NCBI GenBank assembly: GCA_024305745.1
Contig: JAHRBS010000004.1
Span: 4,898,001-4,962,000, forward strand
Direction of reading: 5' to 3'
DNA length: 64,000 nucleotides
Origin: Polyporus tsugae
Lineage: Eukaryota > Basidiomycota > Agaricomycetes > Polyporales > Polyporaceae
Position numbers and translations under genes: made by a program. The notes under the pieces were generated by a model. It saw only the letters and a list, made by a program, of their open reading frames with translations, made no database searches and was not told where the DNA came from. Below, piece after piece: positions 22,437 to 32,735 of this stretch (its first letter is position 1; every line of letters begins with the position of its first letter).

Positions 22437-25400
22437 ATGTCGAACGCGCTCTACACCGCCGTTACCAGCGTCCTCACGGGCCCCAACTACCTCGAGTGGG
22501 CCGTGACCATGGAGTCCTACCTCCTGGCACAAGGACAGTGGAAGGTCATCAACGAGTCTCGCCCCGCCACCGATGCTGACAAGCAAGCGGAATGGGACGG
22601 ACTCAATGGCAAGGCCATGGGTAACATCCGCCTTCGCCTCGCTCAAAGCATCATCAGTGCCATCGCTAGCAAGACCACTGCCGCGGACATCTGGAACCAC
22701 CTCAAGACGAACTACGGAAAGCCGGGCATCCCCATCGTCTATCAAGACTTCCGTGCCGCAATCAGTCTCACCGTCCCCAGCAACTCCAATCCTATCCCAG
22801 CCCTCGACAAGCTCGAGGCGCACTTCCAGCACCTTGATACCAACAAGTTCGACATTTCAGAGCACGTCAAGGGGATGATGCTCATCTCCAAGCTCCCTCA
22901 GTCCATGGATCCCGTCATCCAGGTCTACATCTCTGGCCTCAAGGATGATGCTGCTGGCCCTGCCATCAAGAAGATCACGCTCGCCGGCGTCCGCCAGGCC
23001 GTGATCATGCACTGGGAACAGTGCCAAGGACGTCACCAGTCGCGTAACAACGCCAACAAGATCAGCGCTGTCAAGCGCAAGGGACCGGACCCCAACTTCC
23101 GTCAGCAGCAGCAGCAGCGCCCTCAGTGGCAGCAGCAGCAGCAGCAGCAGCACCCTGATGGGCAGCAGCAACAAGGCGGACACTCTCGCGGCCGCCGCTC
23201 TGGACGTGGTCGTGGTGGACAGCCAGGTGCGCACCAACATGCGCACTTTGCCCATATGGTTGACGTGGCGCCTTTTGCCCACATCACTGACGTCCCAACC
23301 ACGATCACCCAGGGCCCCAGCGGAGTGGAGGATCCGCGCGCTCTCATGCGCAAGCCCGTCCGCGCAAAGACAGGGGACAACAAGTACCCCTCGCTCACGT
23401 CTGCCATATCCCTCGCCGAGGAACTCGGCATCCAGCCGACGTTCGAGTGCATCCGCATCCTCGAGGACCTCGTCCGACTCCAACAGGCCCCTTGCGCCCC
23501 GGAGGAACAGAACCGCGCGGCCTCGCCCGCGGCCACCCCACTCGCATCTTCATCAACCCGATCTCCGACGATGAGTGGTGGCGACGACTTGCCCAGTGGC
23601 ACCGAGGAGAGCAGCAGTTCGCAGTTCGAGGACTCGGACAGCGAGGAGGACCGCGCGCCCAAGCGCAAGCGCACCCTCAGGGAGCGCATGTCAGAGCGCA
23701 CCCTAGAGGAGCGCCTCGCCCCTCTGGACGACCCGATGAACGAGCTGACGGACGACGAGGACGTCGTGTCGCTTGGCGTGGTTGAAGATGAAGTTGAATC
23801 TTTCTTCGATCAGTACTGGTCAGTCTATTCTTCTCCCCACAACAAGTTGTATGCTGACTTCGCGCCCTTAATGGCAGCTGATAATGTCGCAAGTCCCTCT
23901 TGTCATGTAAACAGCCCGCATGTATCTGTAGCTATAGAGCAGAATACATGTCCTCACCACTCTTCACATGCTAAGTGTGCGCGCTGTAAGGGAAAGAATA
24001 AGCAGATTGAACGGCAAGACTCGAACATGTGGATGCTCGACTCAGGAGCGTCAATGCACTTTACGTTCAACATGAGTGACTTTGCCAATTTCCAGTACTA
24101 CAAAGTCCATCGACCGCTATACACAGCAGATGGGGTCACGTTCATGACTGGTGAAGGGACTGTCTTCCTAACTTTAGAGTCTGGAAAGACCATAAGGCTG
24201 ATGAATGTCACCTTGGTCCCAAATCTTACCAACAAACTTGTTTCAATGGGAGCATTACTCCGTGAAGGAATGAAAGCGCGTGCATCGACCACTAGTATCT
24301 CCTTCTACCAAGCAAATGAGCTTGTAGTCACGTTTCAACCACGAAACATTGGTGACACTATTTATGTCATCTTCACGCAGCCTTTACTGGCGCGAAACAT
24401 GATCACAGCCTTTGAAGCTGTCGACTATGATACTCTACACCGTCGCTTAGGACACCCTTCGCGCGATGTGCTGAGACATGCTCGGAAACACACTGACAAG
24501 TGCCCGCATGTTGAGATTCCCAAAGAGGACTCGATTTGCCGAGGATGTGCTGAAGGCAAAATGCCATCGCAATCCCATCCGCTCGATCTTAGACGAGTGT
24601 CGAAACCTTTTGAGCTAGTCCACACGGACCTCAAAGAATTCCCTGTCCCTTCGTACCACAAACACAAGTACGCTATACTGTACTATGATGACTACACTTC
24701 ACACATGTGGACCGTCAAACTTCGTACCAAGGACACTGCCCTACAATCTACGCGACAATGGTTGACATACGTTGAAAACCAATATGGCGCGAAGGTGCAG
24801 AAATGGAAATCTGATGCTGGAGGTGAATTGAAATCAAAAGCCTTCACGAATATGCTCAAGGACAGAGGCATCGAGATTATAACCAGTGCACCACACATTC
24901 ATCAACAGAATGGCCGTGCCGAGCGCATAATTCATACGCTCATGGACAAAGGGGAGGCAATGCGACACGACACTTGCATACCTCAGTCCTGGTGGGAATT
25001 CTCCTTTGATCATGCTACACACGTCTATAACAGAACACCTATGCGTCGTCTGGAATGGCAAACCCCCTATGAACTTCTATACGACTCCAAGCCAGACATT
25101 AGCCACCTATGTGTCTTTAGATGTGGAGCCTATGTCTTCTTGCCACCTAAAGTGCGGAAGAATAAACCATCCCCCAAATCGGAGTTAATGGTTTACCTTG
25201 GCATCAGCGATGGAGGTCACAATTATAAGTTCATGCGCCTACCAAACAATGTCATCTTTACAGCTGCTCAAGCGCTATTTGATGAACATATGTTTCCGAA
25301 GTGTCCACACGAGCAGAAGCGACAGAGGCAGCAGATTGCGCCCAATGAAGAGGAATCACAGGAATCCGCGGACCAAGTCCCCGCTCCTAAGAATCTCCCT

Positions 25401-27818
25401 GATGACGATGAGGAGCCACATCGTCCTCCCAAAAACCTTCCTTCTAAAAAGGACAAGGGCAAGGCGCGAGACGTTGCACCTCCTGCACCACCGGCTGAAC
25501 TACCTGTACAGCGTACTTCATGCAGACAGACGCCGCGAAGTGTGCATAGCCCTGTGTTGCCGCAATCTCCTCCGGTTGAAAGATCTGGCGCGAGTTCTCC
25601 GCGACGATCTGGGAGAGAACGGAAAGTACCAGTTCGCGAAGGGAATGTCTATGGTGAATCACGACACCCTACAGACATTTTCAAGGACATAGAGAAACGG
25701 GAATCGTGGAAGAAAATGGTTGAAGTTCGTGGAGAAACGAGTCGCTCTCGTACCGCGCCACCATCCAGAGATGAGAGGCTTCCCGGGCCTAGCTCTTCTC
25801 AATCACTTCCGCGATCACGCGATGAACCCGTACTCCATCCACCTTCGAAATGGACCACGCCACGGGAGCCTACTCCCATGATCTCACCTAGTAGCAGCGA
25901 TGCTGAGGAAGAGGATGACTCTGGTCCCATACCGGAACCTATACCTGCAGAGCCAGTCCCTCCACCTCACTCAGGCGCTCCTAGTGAGCAAAGCTCAGAG
26001 GCACACTTGAACGAAAGTTCTGAGGAAGAAACTGATGATGAGGACGAATCATCTGAATACGAAGATGATGATGATGAAGACGCGTCCTCAGAGGAAGTCG
26101 AAGATGCCCTGCGTGATCCAGACGGAACTGATGTGGCAGAACTATGCCGGGAAGGGGGAGCATATCTCATCCAATACCTTATTTCTAAGGCTATCCCACC
26201 AGACGATGAGGGGGAGAAGGCCTCGCCACTTAATGTGCGCGAATGGACCTTCCGTGATATCGCTGTCCTACCAAAGGATGAGCGAAAGGAGTGGTTCAAC
26301 GCTTGCCGCGAAGAATTAGAGGCTCTTCACAGGTGCGATGTGTATGACTTGGTTGACCGGCCCAAAGGGCGAAAGGTCGTCAAGAACCGCTGGGTATTCG
26401 ACGTCAAAACTGACGGACAAAAGAAAGCCAGGCTTGTTGCGAAAGGCTTCTCCCAGGTCGAAGGCGAAGACTTTGACAAAATATTCTCCCCAGTTGTACG
26501 ATTCAAGATAGTGCATCTCATCACAGCATTAGCAATGCTCGAGGACTGGCATATCTCAGGCCTCGATGTACGCAGTGCCTACCTATATGGCAAGCTGGAC
26601 GAAGAGATATATATGGAGCAGCCAGAAGGGTTTCGCACACCCGGCACAGAGCACAAAGTCCTCAGACTCAAACGTGCTCTATATGGGCTTAAGCAGGCAG
26701 GTTTAGCGTGGTGGCGCACCTTGTCTGAGTCCATGACATTGATGGGCTTTAAACGGCTCAGCAATGATGCAGGCATATACATCTACAAATGCTCTGATGG
26801 AGCACTTGTAGTTGTTATTGTCTACGTTGACGATGCACTCTTTTGTGGGCGAAATAGGAAGCTCATAGCTGAACTGAAAGCTCGCTTCATGAGAAAGTGG
26901 GAGTGTCGAGACCTTGGTGATGCCAAAGAGTTCTTACGCATGCGTATCACACGCAAAGGCAACAATATCCACCTGGATCAATGCGCCTACCTAGAGAAAG
27001 TACTGGAACGTTGCGGCATGACTAACGCACGACCAGCTACTACTCCGCTCCCAGCAGGTTACCAACCTGAGCCCAACAAAGAGCAATCCACACCAGAGCT
27101 TCGCTCTAGGTTCCAGACAGTCATCGGTTCCCTACTGTATATCATGTTAGGAACAAGGCCGGACTTAGCCTTCGCTGTGACAAAATTGTCCCAGTTTGCA
27201 TCCAACCCATCTGAGGAGCACCTCAAGCGTGCACTCTATATCTGCCACTATCTGGTTGGAACCAAGGATTACTCCCTGGTTTACAAAGGCAAAGCTCAGA
27301 CTGGCTTAGTTGCTGGTACTGACTCTGATTGGGCATCAGATCCCAACACTCGACGCTCGCAGACAGGATTCTTCCTAAAACTAGCGGGTGGTGTTTTCTC
27401 GTGGACTTCACGTGCACAGAAAACGATTGCTCATTCCTCAACTGAGGCTGAGTATATGGCGATGAGTGATTGTAGTCGTCAAGTAGTCTGGGTTCGCAAC
27501 CTACTTGCAGAACTCGGCTACTATATCGATCATATACCTCTTTCTGGAGATAACCAAGGGTCTATCTTCATTGCATCGAATCCAGTAACGGAACCGAGGT
27601 CTAAACACATCGACATCCGCTATCACTACATTCGGGAGGTACATGAAAAGGGCATCGTCGACCTATTCTACATTGAAGGTGACAACAATCCCGCCGATAT
27701 ATTCACCAAGAACTTGGGAGCGACGAAATTCGTTAAATTCCGCTCTCAACTCGGGCTCCACTTTCCACGGCCAGCTTATAGCGCCAAATCCGCTTTCGTA
27801 CCCATGCCGAGTACTTAG
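22437..27818 (+). CDS. Copia gag-pol polyprotein, 1,793 aa, intact
   Basis: One continuous frame. Residues about 1-220 are a copia-type gag (YLEWAVTMESYLLAQGQWKV, HLKTNYGKPGIPIVYQDFRA). Residues about 222-265 are a Gln-rich tract then an Arg/Gly tract (SRGRRSGRGRGG). A canonical CCHC zinc knuckle is not seen; a loose CPHHSSHAKCARCKGK lies near 506-522. The aspartic protease site is WMLDSGASMHF (about 531). The integrase has an HHCC region (LHRRLGHPSRDVLRH ... CRGC, about 664-705) and D..D..E residues in VHTDLKEF, KSDAGGELKSK and HIHQQNGRAERI. Reverse transcriptase runs from WVFDVKTDGQKKARLVAKGF (about 1318) to VIVYVDDALF (about 1463). RNase H has GTDSDWASDPNTRRSQTGF and HSSTEAEYMAM. Gag and pol lie in one frame, so Gag excess would need another mechanism. 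It ends TAG at 27816-27818. Confidence 0.95.
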   Translation: MSNALYTAVTSVLTGPNYLEWAVTMESYLLAQGQWKVINESRPATDADKQAEWDGLNGKAMGNIRLRLAQSIISAIASKTTAADIWNHLKTNYGKPGIPIVYQDFRAAISLTVPSNSNPIPALDKLEAHFQHLDTNKFDISEHVKGMMLISKLPQSMDPVIQVYISGLKDDAAGPAIKKITLAGVRQAVIMHWEQCQGRHQSRNNANKISAVKRKGPDPNFRQQQQQRPQWQQQQQQQHPDGQQQQGGHSRGRRSGRGRGGQPGAHQHAHFAHMVDVAPFAHITDVPTTITQGPSGVEDPRALMRKPVRAKTGDNKYPSLTSAISLAEELGIQPTFECIRILEDLVRLQQAPCAPEEQNRAASPAATPLASSSTRSPTMSGGDDLPSGTEESSSSQFEDSDSEEDRAPKRKRTLRERMSERTLEERLAPLDDPMNELTDDEDVVSLGVVEDEVESFFDQYWSVYSSPHNKLYADFAPLMAADNVASPSCHVNSPHVSVAIEQNTCPHHSSHAKCARCKGKNKQIERQDSNMWMLDSGASMHFTFNMSDFANFQYYKVHRPLYTADGVTFMTGEGTVFLTLESGKTIRLMNVTLVPNLTNKLVSMGALLREGMKARASTTSISFYQANELVVTFQPRNIGDTIYVIFTQPLLARNMITAFEAVDYDTLHRRLGHPSRDVLRHARKHTDKCPHVEIPKEDSICRGCAEGKMPSQSHPLDLRRVSKPFELVHTDLKEFPVPSYHKHKYAILYYDDYTSHMWTVKLRTKDTALQSTRQWLTYVENQYGAKVQKWKSDAGGELKSKAFTNMLKDRGIEIITSAPHIHQQNGRAERIIHTLMDKGEAMRHDTCIPQSWWEFSFDHATHVYNRTPMRRLEWQTPYELLYDSKPDISHLCVFRCGAYVFLPPKVRKNKPSPKSELMVYLGISDGGHNYKFMRLPNNVIFTAAQALFDEHMFPKCPHEQKRQRQQIAPNEEESQESADQVPAPKNLPDDDEEPHRPPKNLPSKKDKGKARDVAPPAPPAELPVQRTSCRQTPRSVHSPVLPQSPPVERSGASSPRRSGRERKVPVREGNVYGESRHPTDIFKDIEKRESWKKMVEVRGETSRSRTAPPSRDERLPGPSSSQSLPRSRDEPVLHPPSKWTTPREPTPMISPSSSDAEEEDDSGPIPEPIPAEPVPPPHSGAPSEQSSEAHLNESSEEETDDEDESSEYEDDDDEDASSEEVEDALRDPDGTDVAELCREGGAYLIQYLISKAIPPDDEGEKASPLNVREWTFRDIAVLPKDERKEWFNACREELEALHRCDVYDLVDRPKGRKVVKNRWVFDVKTDGQKKARLVAKGFSQVEGEDFDKIFSPVVRFKIVHLITALAMLEDWHISGLDVRSAYLYGKLDEEIYMEQPEGFRTPGTEHKVLRLKRALYGLKQAGLAWWRTLSESMTLMGFKRLSNDAGIYIYKCSDGALVVVIVYVDDALFCGRNRKLIAELKARFMRKWECRDLGDAKEFLRMRITRKGNNIHLDQCAYLEKVLERCGMTNARPATTPLPAGYQPEPNKEQSTPELRSRFQTVIGSLLYIMLGTRPDLAFAVTKLSQFASNPSEEHLKRALYICHYLVGTKDYSLVYKGKAQTGLVAGTDSDWASDPNTRRSQTGFFLKLAGGVFSWTSRAQKTIAHSSTEAEYMAMSDCSRQVVWVRNLLAELGYYIDHIPLSGDNQGSIFIASNPVTEPRSKHIDIRYHYIREVHEKGIVDLFYIEGDNNPADIFTKNLGATKFVKFRSQLGLHFPRPAYSAKSAFVPMPST

Positions 27819-27828
27819 CGAGGGGGAG
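27818..27828 (+). other. Polypurine tract of the copia element
   Basis: GCGAGGGGGAG lies directly before the 3' LTR and is the expected plus-strand primer. Confidence 0.85.
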
Positions 27829-28156
27829 TGTTGAGCGCAGCACTGCCAAGCGCTGGCAGCCAACATAGCCGCTAGGCTGTGACACCGCCATAGCGCCAGT
27901 TGTCACACATGCCAGATTACTCATAGCCTCGTCTATGATAATCACGCACAGCTCGACTGTGCACCGTGTATGCTACTGTACAGTTCTTATGTAATCTAGT
28001 AGTACATATACGGGCTCCCCAGAGCCCCCAATACAGACAGTTCTTTACACCCTACCACCATCATCACTTAACAAGCCTCAACAACCCCTCCAGGTGAGTA
28101 TGCGGAGCTTCCGCTAGAGTTGCTGCCCGGTGTGGGCTTTGCCCCCGGGTTCAACA
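27829..28156 (+). repeat. 3' LTR of the copia element
   Basis: Begins TGTTGAGCGCAGCAC and ends GGTTCAACA, 328 bp like the 5' LTR, with three substitutions between them by eye. Confidence 0.95.
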
Positions 28157-28974
28157 GAGGTGGGGGAGGAAAAGTGTGGCATTCAGAGGGCTCATAGACC
28201 CTGAAAGTGAAAACACCGAGGTGATGGCCATGGGGGCGGTCGAGGTGGGCACAAGGAAACCAAAAACGACTCCATCCCGGGACCCAGAGGGTTGGGCGGT
28301 CATGTTGAGGTGTTGACACTGAGCAATGTCGGCGAGAAGGAGAAGAGCTCGTCAGCCAGTGTTGCACCAATTGTTGTCAAGGCTAGTTGCCGACATACTG
28401 GGATTGGTTGAGGAGGTTCTCGAGGGAGAAAGGCGACACATGGCCCAAAGGTCGGGCTTGCGAACAACAAGACCGATGCCAGTATTGTTAACAGAGGGGG
28501 TTGTCAGCGGGAAGGGGGAGAGCGTCGGGCAGTAGAACAGCAGAAAGCAGTTGATGGGTGAAGCTGACAGGCGCGGATGTGGCGGTGGCACACATTGCAC
28601 TGAGGTCACCTGACTGTCTCTCACAGCTTGACTCGGACTCTACCTTCTCTTCTTTGCTCGCCCTTCAACCACTGTCACCTACAGTCAACTCTCCGCCATG
28701 TCCAACCCAAGCTTCTCAAGGTGGGTCAGCTCTGGAATCATGCCGGACGATGGAATGAGGGCGACATAAGCCCTCTTGCATAGCCTCTCAACCCTCGTTG
28801 CCCAGCCGTCAGCTCTCCCCGTCTGACCCTCTACTGGCCCATAAAAGGGCCTGCAGCACCTGCTCAAGTCCCCATCTCTTCTTCTTCCCACCTCCTCTGT
28901 GCTCACCAGCACTCCCCTCTCGCTCGCTATCTGCCTCACTCCTCTCGCTCACCGCCACACCCTGCTCGCCCACT
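28157..28974. promoter_or_regulatory. Divergent control region of the Plavaka and DUF6698-like genes
   Basis: Before the copia insertion this roughly 0.8 kb separated the Plavaka start (-) from the DUF6698-like start (+). No gene frame is supported. ATAAAAGG near 28841-28848 is a TATA-like box about 130 bp before the DUF6698-like ATG. The region just before the ATG is pyrimidine-rich (28860-28970), as is common in fungal core promoters. Confidence 0.4.
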
Positions 28975-30756
28975 ATGTCACCCGGTCCCAGCAAGGAGAA
29001 TGTCTACCGTGAGTTCAGGGCCCACTCTCAAGCCCAGCAGTCAAACATATCCAAGCCTGGCAAGGCGAAGACTGCTGCTCAGCAAGACGCTGTCTCTACG
29101 ACAAAGAAGAACAAGCGTGGTAATGACAAGGACAGTAAGTACACTGCATATAGTCGCATTCTCGTCACCATTCCAGCATCTAACTTGTTCCACCACAGCC
29201 GCCGACAATGCAGAGCTCAAGCATTGTCGCCTTGCTGCTGTTGCTGGTGCGCCTCCCCCTGATCCTGACAACGACCCTCAGAGGGGTGCTACCGAGGCCG
29301 ACGACGAGCCAGAGCACGTCAAGCCCAAGAACCCTGCATGGGCTGCGGCTGTCTGGCTTCTCGACCCAGCTGCTGGGTGCGCACTCTTTTCACCTTCCAT
29401 CCTGGCACCTCACTCACTTGTGCTGGTTCCGCAGCGAGGCTACCCGCAACACTTTAGGGTTCCAGGAGATTTACCATATGGTCCGCCAGCTCGACCGCAC
29501 CTGCACTGAGTATGTCAACCACACAAACATCCTCACCTATGGTGTCAACTTCCATCATGCGGACCTTGTTGACCGTCCCGGATGGTACATACTCTCATGG
29601 TCTGCGATGACTGGGCTCAAGTGCTGACCAGTCTCCCAGCATCACAGATACTTGCAACAACGACTTTGTGGCAGAGGCGCTTTGGCCCCAGTGGCTGACG
29701 TACTTCCCGGAGATCAGCAACCACCTCGACTACTTGGCGGACAACCCACCACTCATTGCCATTATCAGAGCATTTGTATGTCAATTCATTTTTCTCACAA
29801 TGCTTGATGATAATGCAGTGTTCTAGGTCACTAGCATCGCTGCAAAAGTCCGCAGCGATGATCTGGGCCGGCTCAACGACCGGATCGTTGATCTGAGCAA
29901 CCTTGATGACAAGTACAAGCTCCTCATTGTCAAGGACAACCGCGGCTGGCAGGACTCCGGCACTGGACGTCTTCTCTGCCTGCTCAGGTACCTTGCAAAC
30001 TTTGACTCTGACCCCGGCAGGTAAGCATTTGTTTGCTGTCTAGCTGCCACGCTGGGCTGATGTTCTCCTAGGTTCTGCACTCATGTTTGAAACAAGCTTG
30101 TGCGGATTTTCTCAACGGACTACCCCTCTTTCCTCTATGATCTCTCTATGGACAACAACGCTAATCCCCTCGCCGGCTTGCTGCGAGGCGAGGTTCTCGT
30201 GAACGTAAGTCTTCATGTCTGTTACACATACCTGGACCATGCTAATACATTCGTACAGTGCTACAAGAGCATCATAACGGGCAAGTCGTCTGTCCATAAT
30301 GCTATTTGCTGTGCCACCCGGGGCCAGAAGAGTGTTGCCACCTCATACAAGATGAAGACTGTCAACCTTCACAGCATCCTTTACATCGCGCTTCTCGTAC
30401 GTAGGCTTCTAGAACTTCTGACATTATCTTGCTGATCTTTCAACAGGCTCGCTGTGCCATCTCTGGTCAGGAATAGTCGGACACCAATGGAAAATGGTGG
30501 AAGGCCGAGAACTTTGTGTTCAGCTTTATGGAGATTGCCTTCGTGTTTTCCGAGTGGCATGAGGACACCATTAAGTGGTGGAACAGGTAAGCCAGTCCTT
30601 TTCTGTTTTTGCTGGCTGCTGACATGTAGTATAGGCAGATCTTCAGTGATGAGAACGAGCTCGACCTGGACGTGGAGCGTGACCTGCTGGGCAGCGCATT
30701 CTACGTTATCATGGCCCAGGACAATCCACACGACGGTGACAACGATAACAGTGATG

Positions 30757-30792
<36 letters not shown>

Positions 30793-30851
30793 GCGACCAA
30801 CCTGTGGCCTCAGGCTCTGGCACTCGCGCCGTGGCATCTGCCACCAAGTAG
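28975..30851 (+). pseudogene. DUF6698-like gene with two in-frame stops
   Basis: Reconstructed from about nine exons: MSPGPSKENVYREFRAHS, a Lys-rich linker, DNAELKHCRLAAVAGAPPPD, EATRNTLGFQEIYHMVRQ, ALWPQWLTYFPEISNHLDYL, VRSDDLGRLNDRIVDLSN, DSGTGRLLCLLRYLANFDSD, TDYPSFLYDLSMD, NPLAGLLRGEVLVNCYKSII, ATRGQKSVATSYKMKTVNL, WWKAENFVFSFMEIAFVF, HEDTIKWWNRQIFSDENEL, and an Asn-repeat tail ending in TAG at 30849-30851. The layout (tyrosine/proline-rich core, LFRGELL-type motif, then a serine-rich block and a WWNRQ-type helix near the C terminus) is what I know as fungal DUF6698, which is greatly expanded near mobile elements. Two stops interrupt conserved blocks: TGA at 30088-30090 (THV*NKLV) and TAG at 30474-30476 (SGQE*SDT). 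It diverges from the Plavaka gene and may belong to the same element. Function is unknown. Confidence 0.6.
30760..30790 (+). repeat. AAC trinucleotide run coding poly-Asn
   Basis: About ten AAC units near the 3' end of the DUF6698-like frame encode a poly-Asn tract. The run is in frame, so it could vary without breaking the gene. Confidence 0.8.
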
Positions 30852-31019
30852 ATTGGTGAGATTGTTTCTTAGTTACCATTGTCAGGCACTGAAGTACTGA
30901 TCGCCCGACCGGACAGCCAAGCTGCGCACTTCACACATTTTCTTGTACCTCAGGTCTAACTTGTGTTTTCCTTTCACTGCTGTATCCCTGCTACTATCAC
31001 GGAACCAGTGTTGCAATTG

Positions 31020-31984
31020 CTGGACTCCGCCTCAGGTGTATTCGCCAGTTCCCAACGGTTTGCCCCTGGAAGGGCCGGGATTTAATCTCCTGCTCCTACT
31101 CTCTAAGCCTATGTATTTTATTTTGTGATGAAAGGGTGTTCGTGAGGCCCAGAAGGCAGACACTGTCGCAACAGTGTTGCAACCACTAAACACCCATGTA
31201 GCGCTCATCGTAACGCCTCTTGTCACGGGCATTCTACTGATCAATCCAAAGTCCGACCAACCGGCCAAGCAGACTTCGAGCATGCAGCACTGTGGCAGCA
31301 GCAGGAGGATGCTATGCCCGCGGTAGGCAGCATTGCACTCGGATATACTAAGTATTGTATGTACATACAGATTATAAATCTTAGAGTATCACCATTAGTA
31401 TGCATAGAAGGGACAAAATTACGGCGTAGAAGGAGCGTGGTTGTAGCCAAAGGAGGGGTGAATAGGAGGGAATGGGTATGTAAAGGTGAACTCCGAGTGG
31501 GGTAAACGTACGGATGAAGGTTGGGAAGGGAATGACAGCATACCAAATGGTGCCCCCCCCGGTCCACGTAAGACACTCCCTCCCGTCGGGCTGGCTGCGG
31601 CCAGGTTGGCAATGTTTGAGCTTCCGAGGGACGGACCTTGACGCGTGAGGGCGGGCGAGGATGGAGGTAAGCTCCGGACACCATGGGTGTGAGACGAGGA
31701 GGGGGGGCAGGGTGGGCGCGGCATGGGGGAAGGTGGCAAGGAAGAGGGTCCTGGGAGAGGTGGCGGAGACTGTCACTGTGCTCGGCTCGTCGGCGGTTCA
31801 ATGTTCTCATTGTTTGCGGCAGTTGTGCGCTTCTGACCGCTGTCATGCACCAAACAGGATTGGTACATGGACAGGGCTAAAACAAACAGTCTAGTAAACC
31901 ACAGTCCTCTGAGGAACGGCAGACAAATAAGCACCATGGGAAAATATTGCATCAGTGTCTAGCGCTAAAAAGTAAACAAAAACA
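31020..31984. other. Non-coding left arm of the pogo-like element
   Basis: No gene frame is supported. A further copy of the repeat core, CAGTGTTGCAACC, occurs near 31170-31182, which may be a subterminal transposase-binding site. Confidence 0.35.
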
Positions 31985-32605
31985 ATGTGGCATGCAGTTG
32001 AACTTTATCAAACATCCATCATGTTCTCTGCTCCCCGACTGGCCAGTGACACACCCCTCAAGATGCGCCCATACCTTCCTGCCCAACTCAAGGACAAGGA
32101 CATTGCCTTCTGTCCTGTTACCACTAAACGGGGATCACATCACCTTCATTTTGATCTTCAGCAGCAGTCTGACCTCAATTTCACACGGTTCGACCTCGTT
32201 CCTCCTCCTGAGCAGTACTGTTGGCTGTTGTTTCAAGATAGCCGACAGCCGAACATGGAAGCAACTCGGTTCCTTGGACGTGTCCTTAGGGTGGCAGAAT
32301 ACCAGGAGAGCCACATCATTATTCTTATCCAGCACATCCAGTCGCCTGCAATCCTTAGCCTGGCCGTGCCATATGAGCACTTCGCCGGAGAGGATCAGAC
32401 CATGTGGAGGTGGCTTGTGTATGGGCTTATGACAATTGTCAAGTTGTTGCAAAGGCCCGATAATCACGACTACTTCCCAGGCGAGTATAGCAGTATATTC
32501 TTAAAACTAATTGGTGCTCATTCCATATCAGGCGCCTCCCTCGACCCAGAACTTTGTCCATGGGAGATTGATGACCATATTCAGGCTGACTATAGCCCGG
32601 CCTGA
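31985..32605 (+). CDS. Unknown 206-residue protein within the pogo-like element
   Basis: A single open frame begins MWHAVELYQTSIMFSAPRLA and ends IDDHIQADYSPA with TGA at 32603-32605. A second Met at 32021 (MFSAPRLASD) is an equally good start. The composition looks like a folded globular protein (EQYCWLLFQDSRQ, VLRVAEYQESHIIILIQHIQ, WRWLVYGLMTIVKLLQ), with no signal peptide and no motif I recognise. It lies between the terminal repeats, opposite in strand to the transposase, so it may be cargo or the remains of another element. A GTATAG-type intron near the 3' end (about 32481) cannot be excluded. Confidence 0.35.
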   Translation: MWHAVELYQTSIMFSAPRLASDTPLKMRPYLPAQLKDKDIAFCPVTTKRGSHHLHFDLQQQSDLNFTRFDLVPPPEQYCWLLFQDSRQPNMEATRFLGRVLRVAEYQESHIIILIQHIQSPAILSLAVPYEHFAGEDQTMWRWLVYGLMTIVKLLQRPDNHDYFPGEYSSIFLKLIGAHSISGASLDPELCPWEIDDHIQADYSPA

Positions 32606-32735
32606 TAGGAATGGAGGGACTGATATCACGTGTCTCACTCGTTTGTACTATATTTGCCACAACTTGCATTCAATGGACTTGCACAGACACTTGTGTGACC
32701 ATGTATTTATATGAGTCAAGTCTGCATAGATAAAA

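Larger units (their letters stand above)
21791..28156 (+). mobile_element. Complete copia (Ty1-type) LTR retrotransposon, 6.37 kb
   Basis: Two 328 bp LTRs (21791-22118 and 27829-28156) bounded by TGTTG...CAACA flank a single uninterrupted 1,793-codon gag-pol frame. By eye the LTRs differ at only three positions: GCGGCAC/GCAGCAC, TAGTATAT/TAGTACAT and CCCCAGG/CCCCGGG. A GAGGT duplication, a primer-binding site and a purine tract are all present. Everything needed for transposition is in place, so this is a recent and possibly active insertion. It landed just upstream of the Plavaka start codon and therefore postdates the Plavaka element. The integrase-before-reverse-transcriptase order defines the copia superfamily (Pseudoviridae-type). 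Confidence 0.96.

Noticed and set aside
23100..23180. Separate CAG-repeat locus
   Set aside because: It is the in-frame Gln tract of copia gag, not an independent feature.
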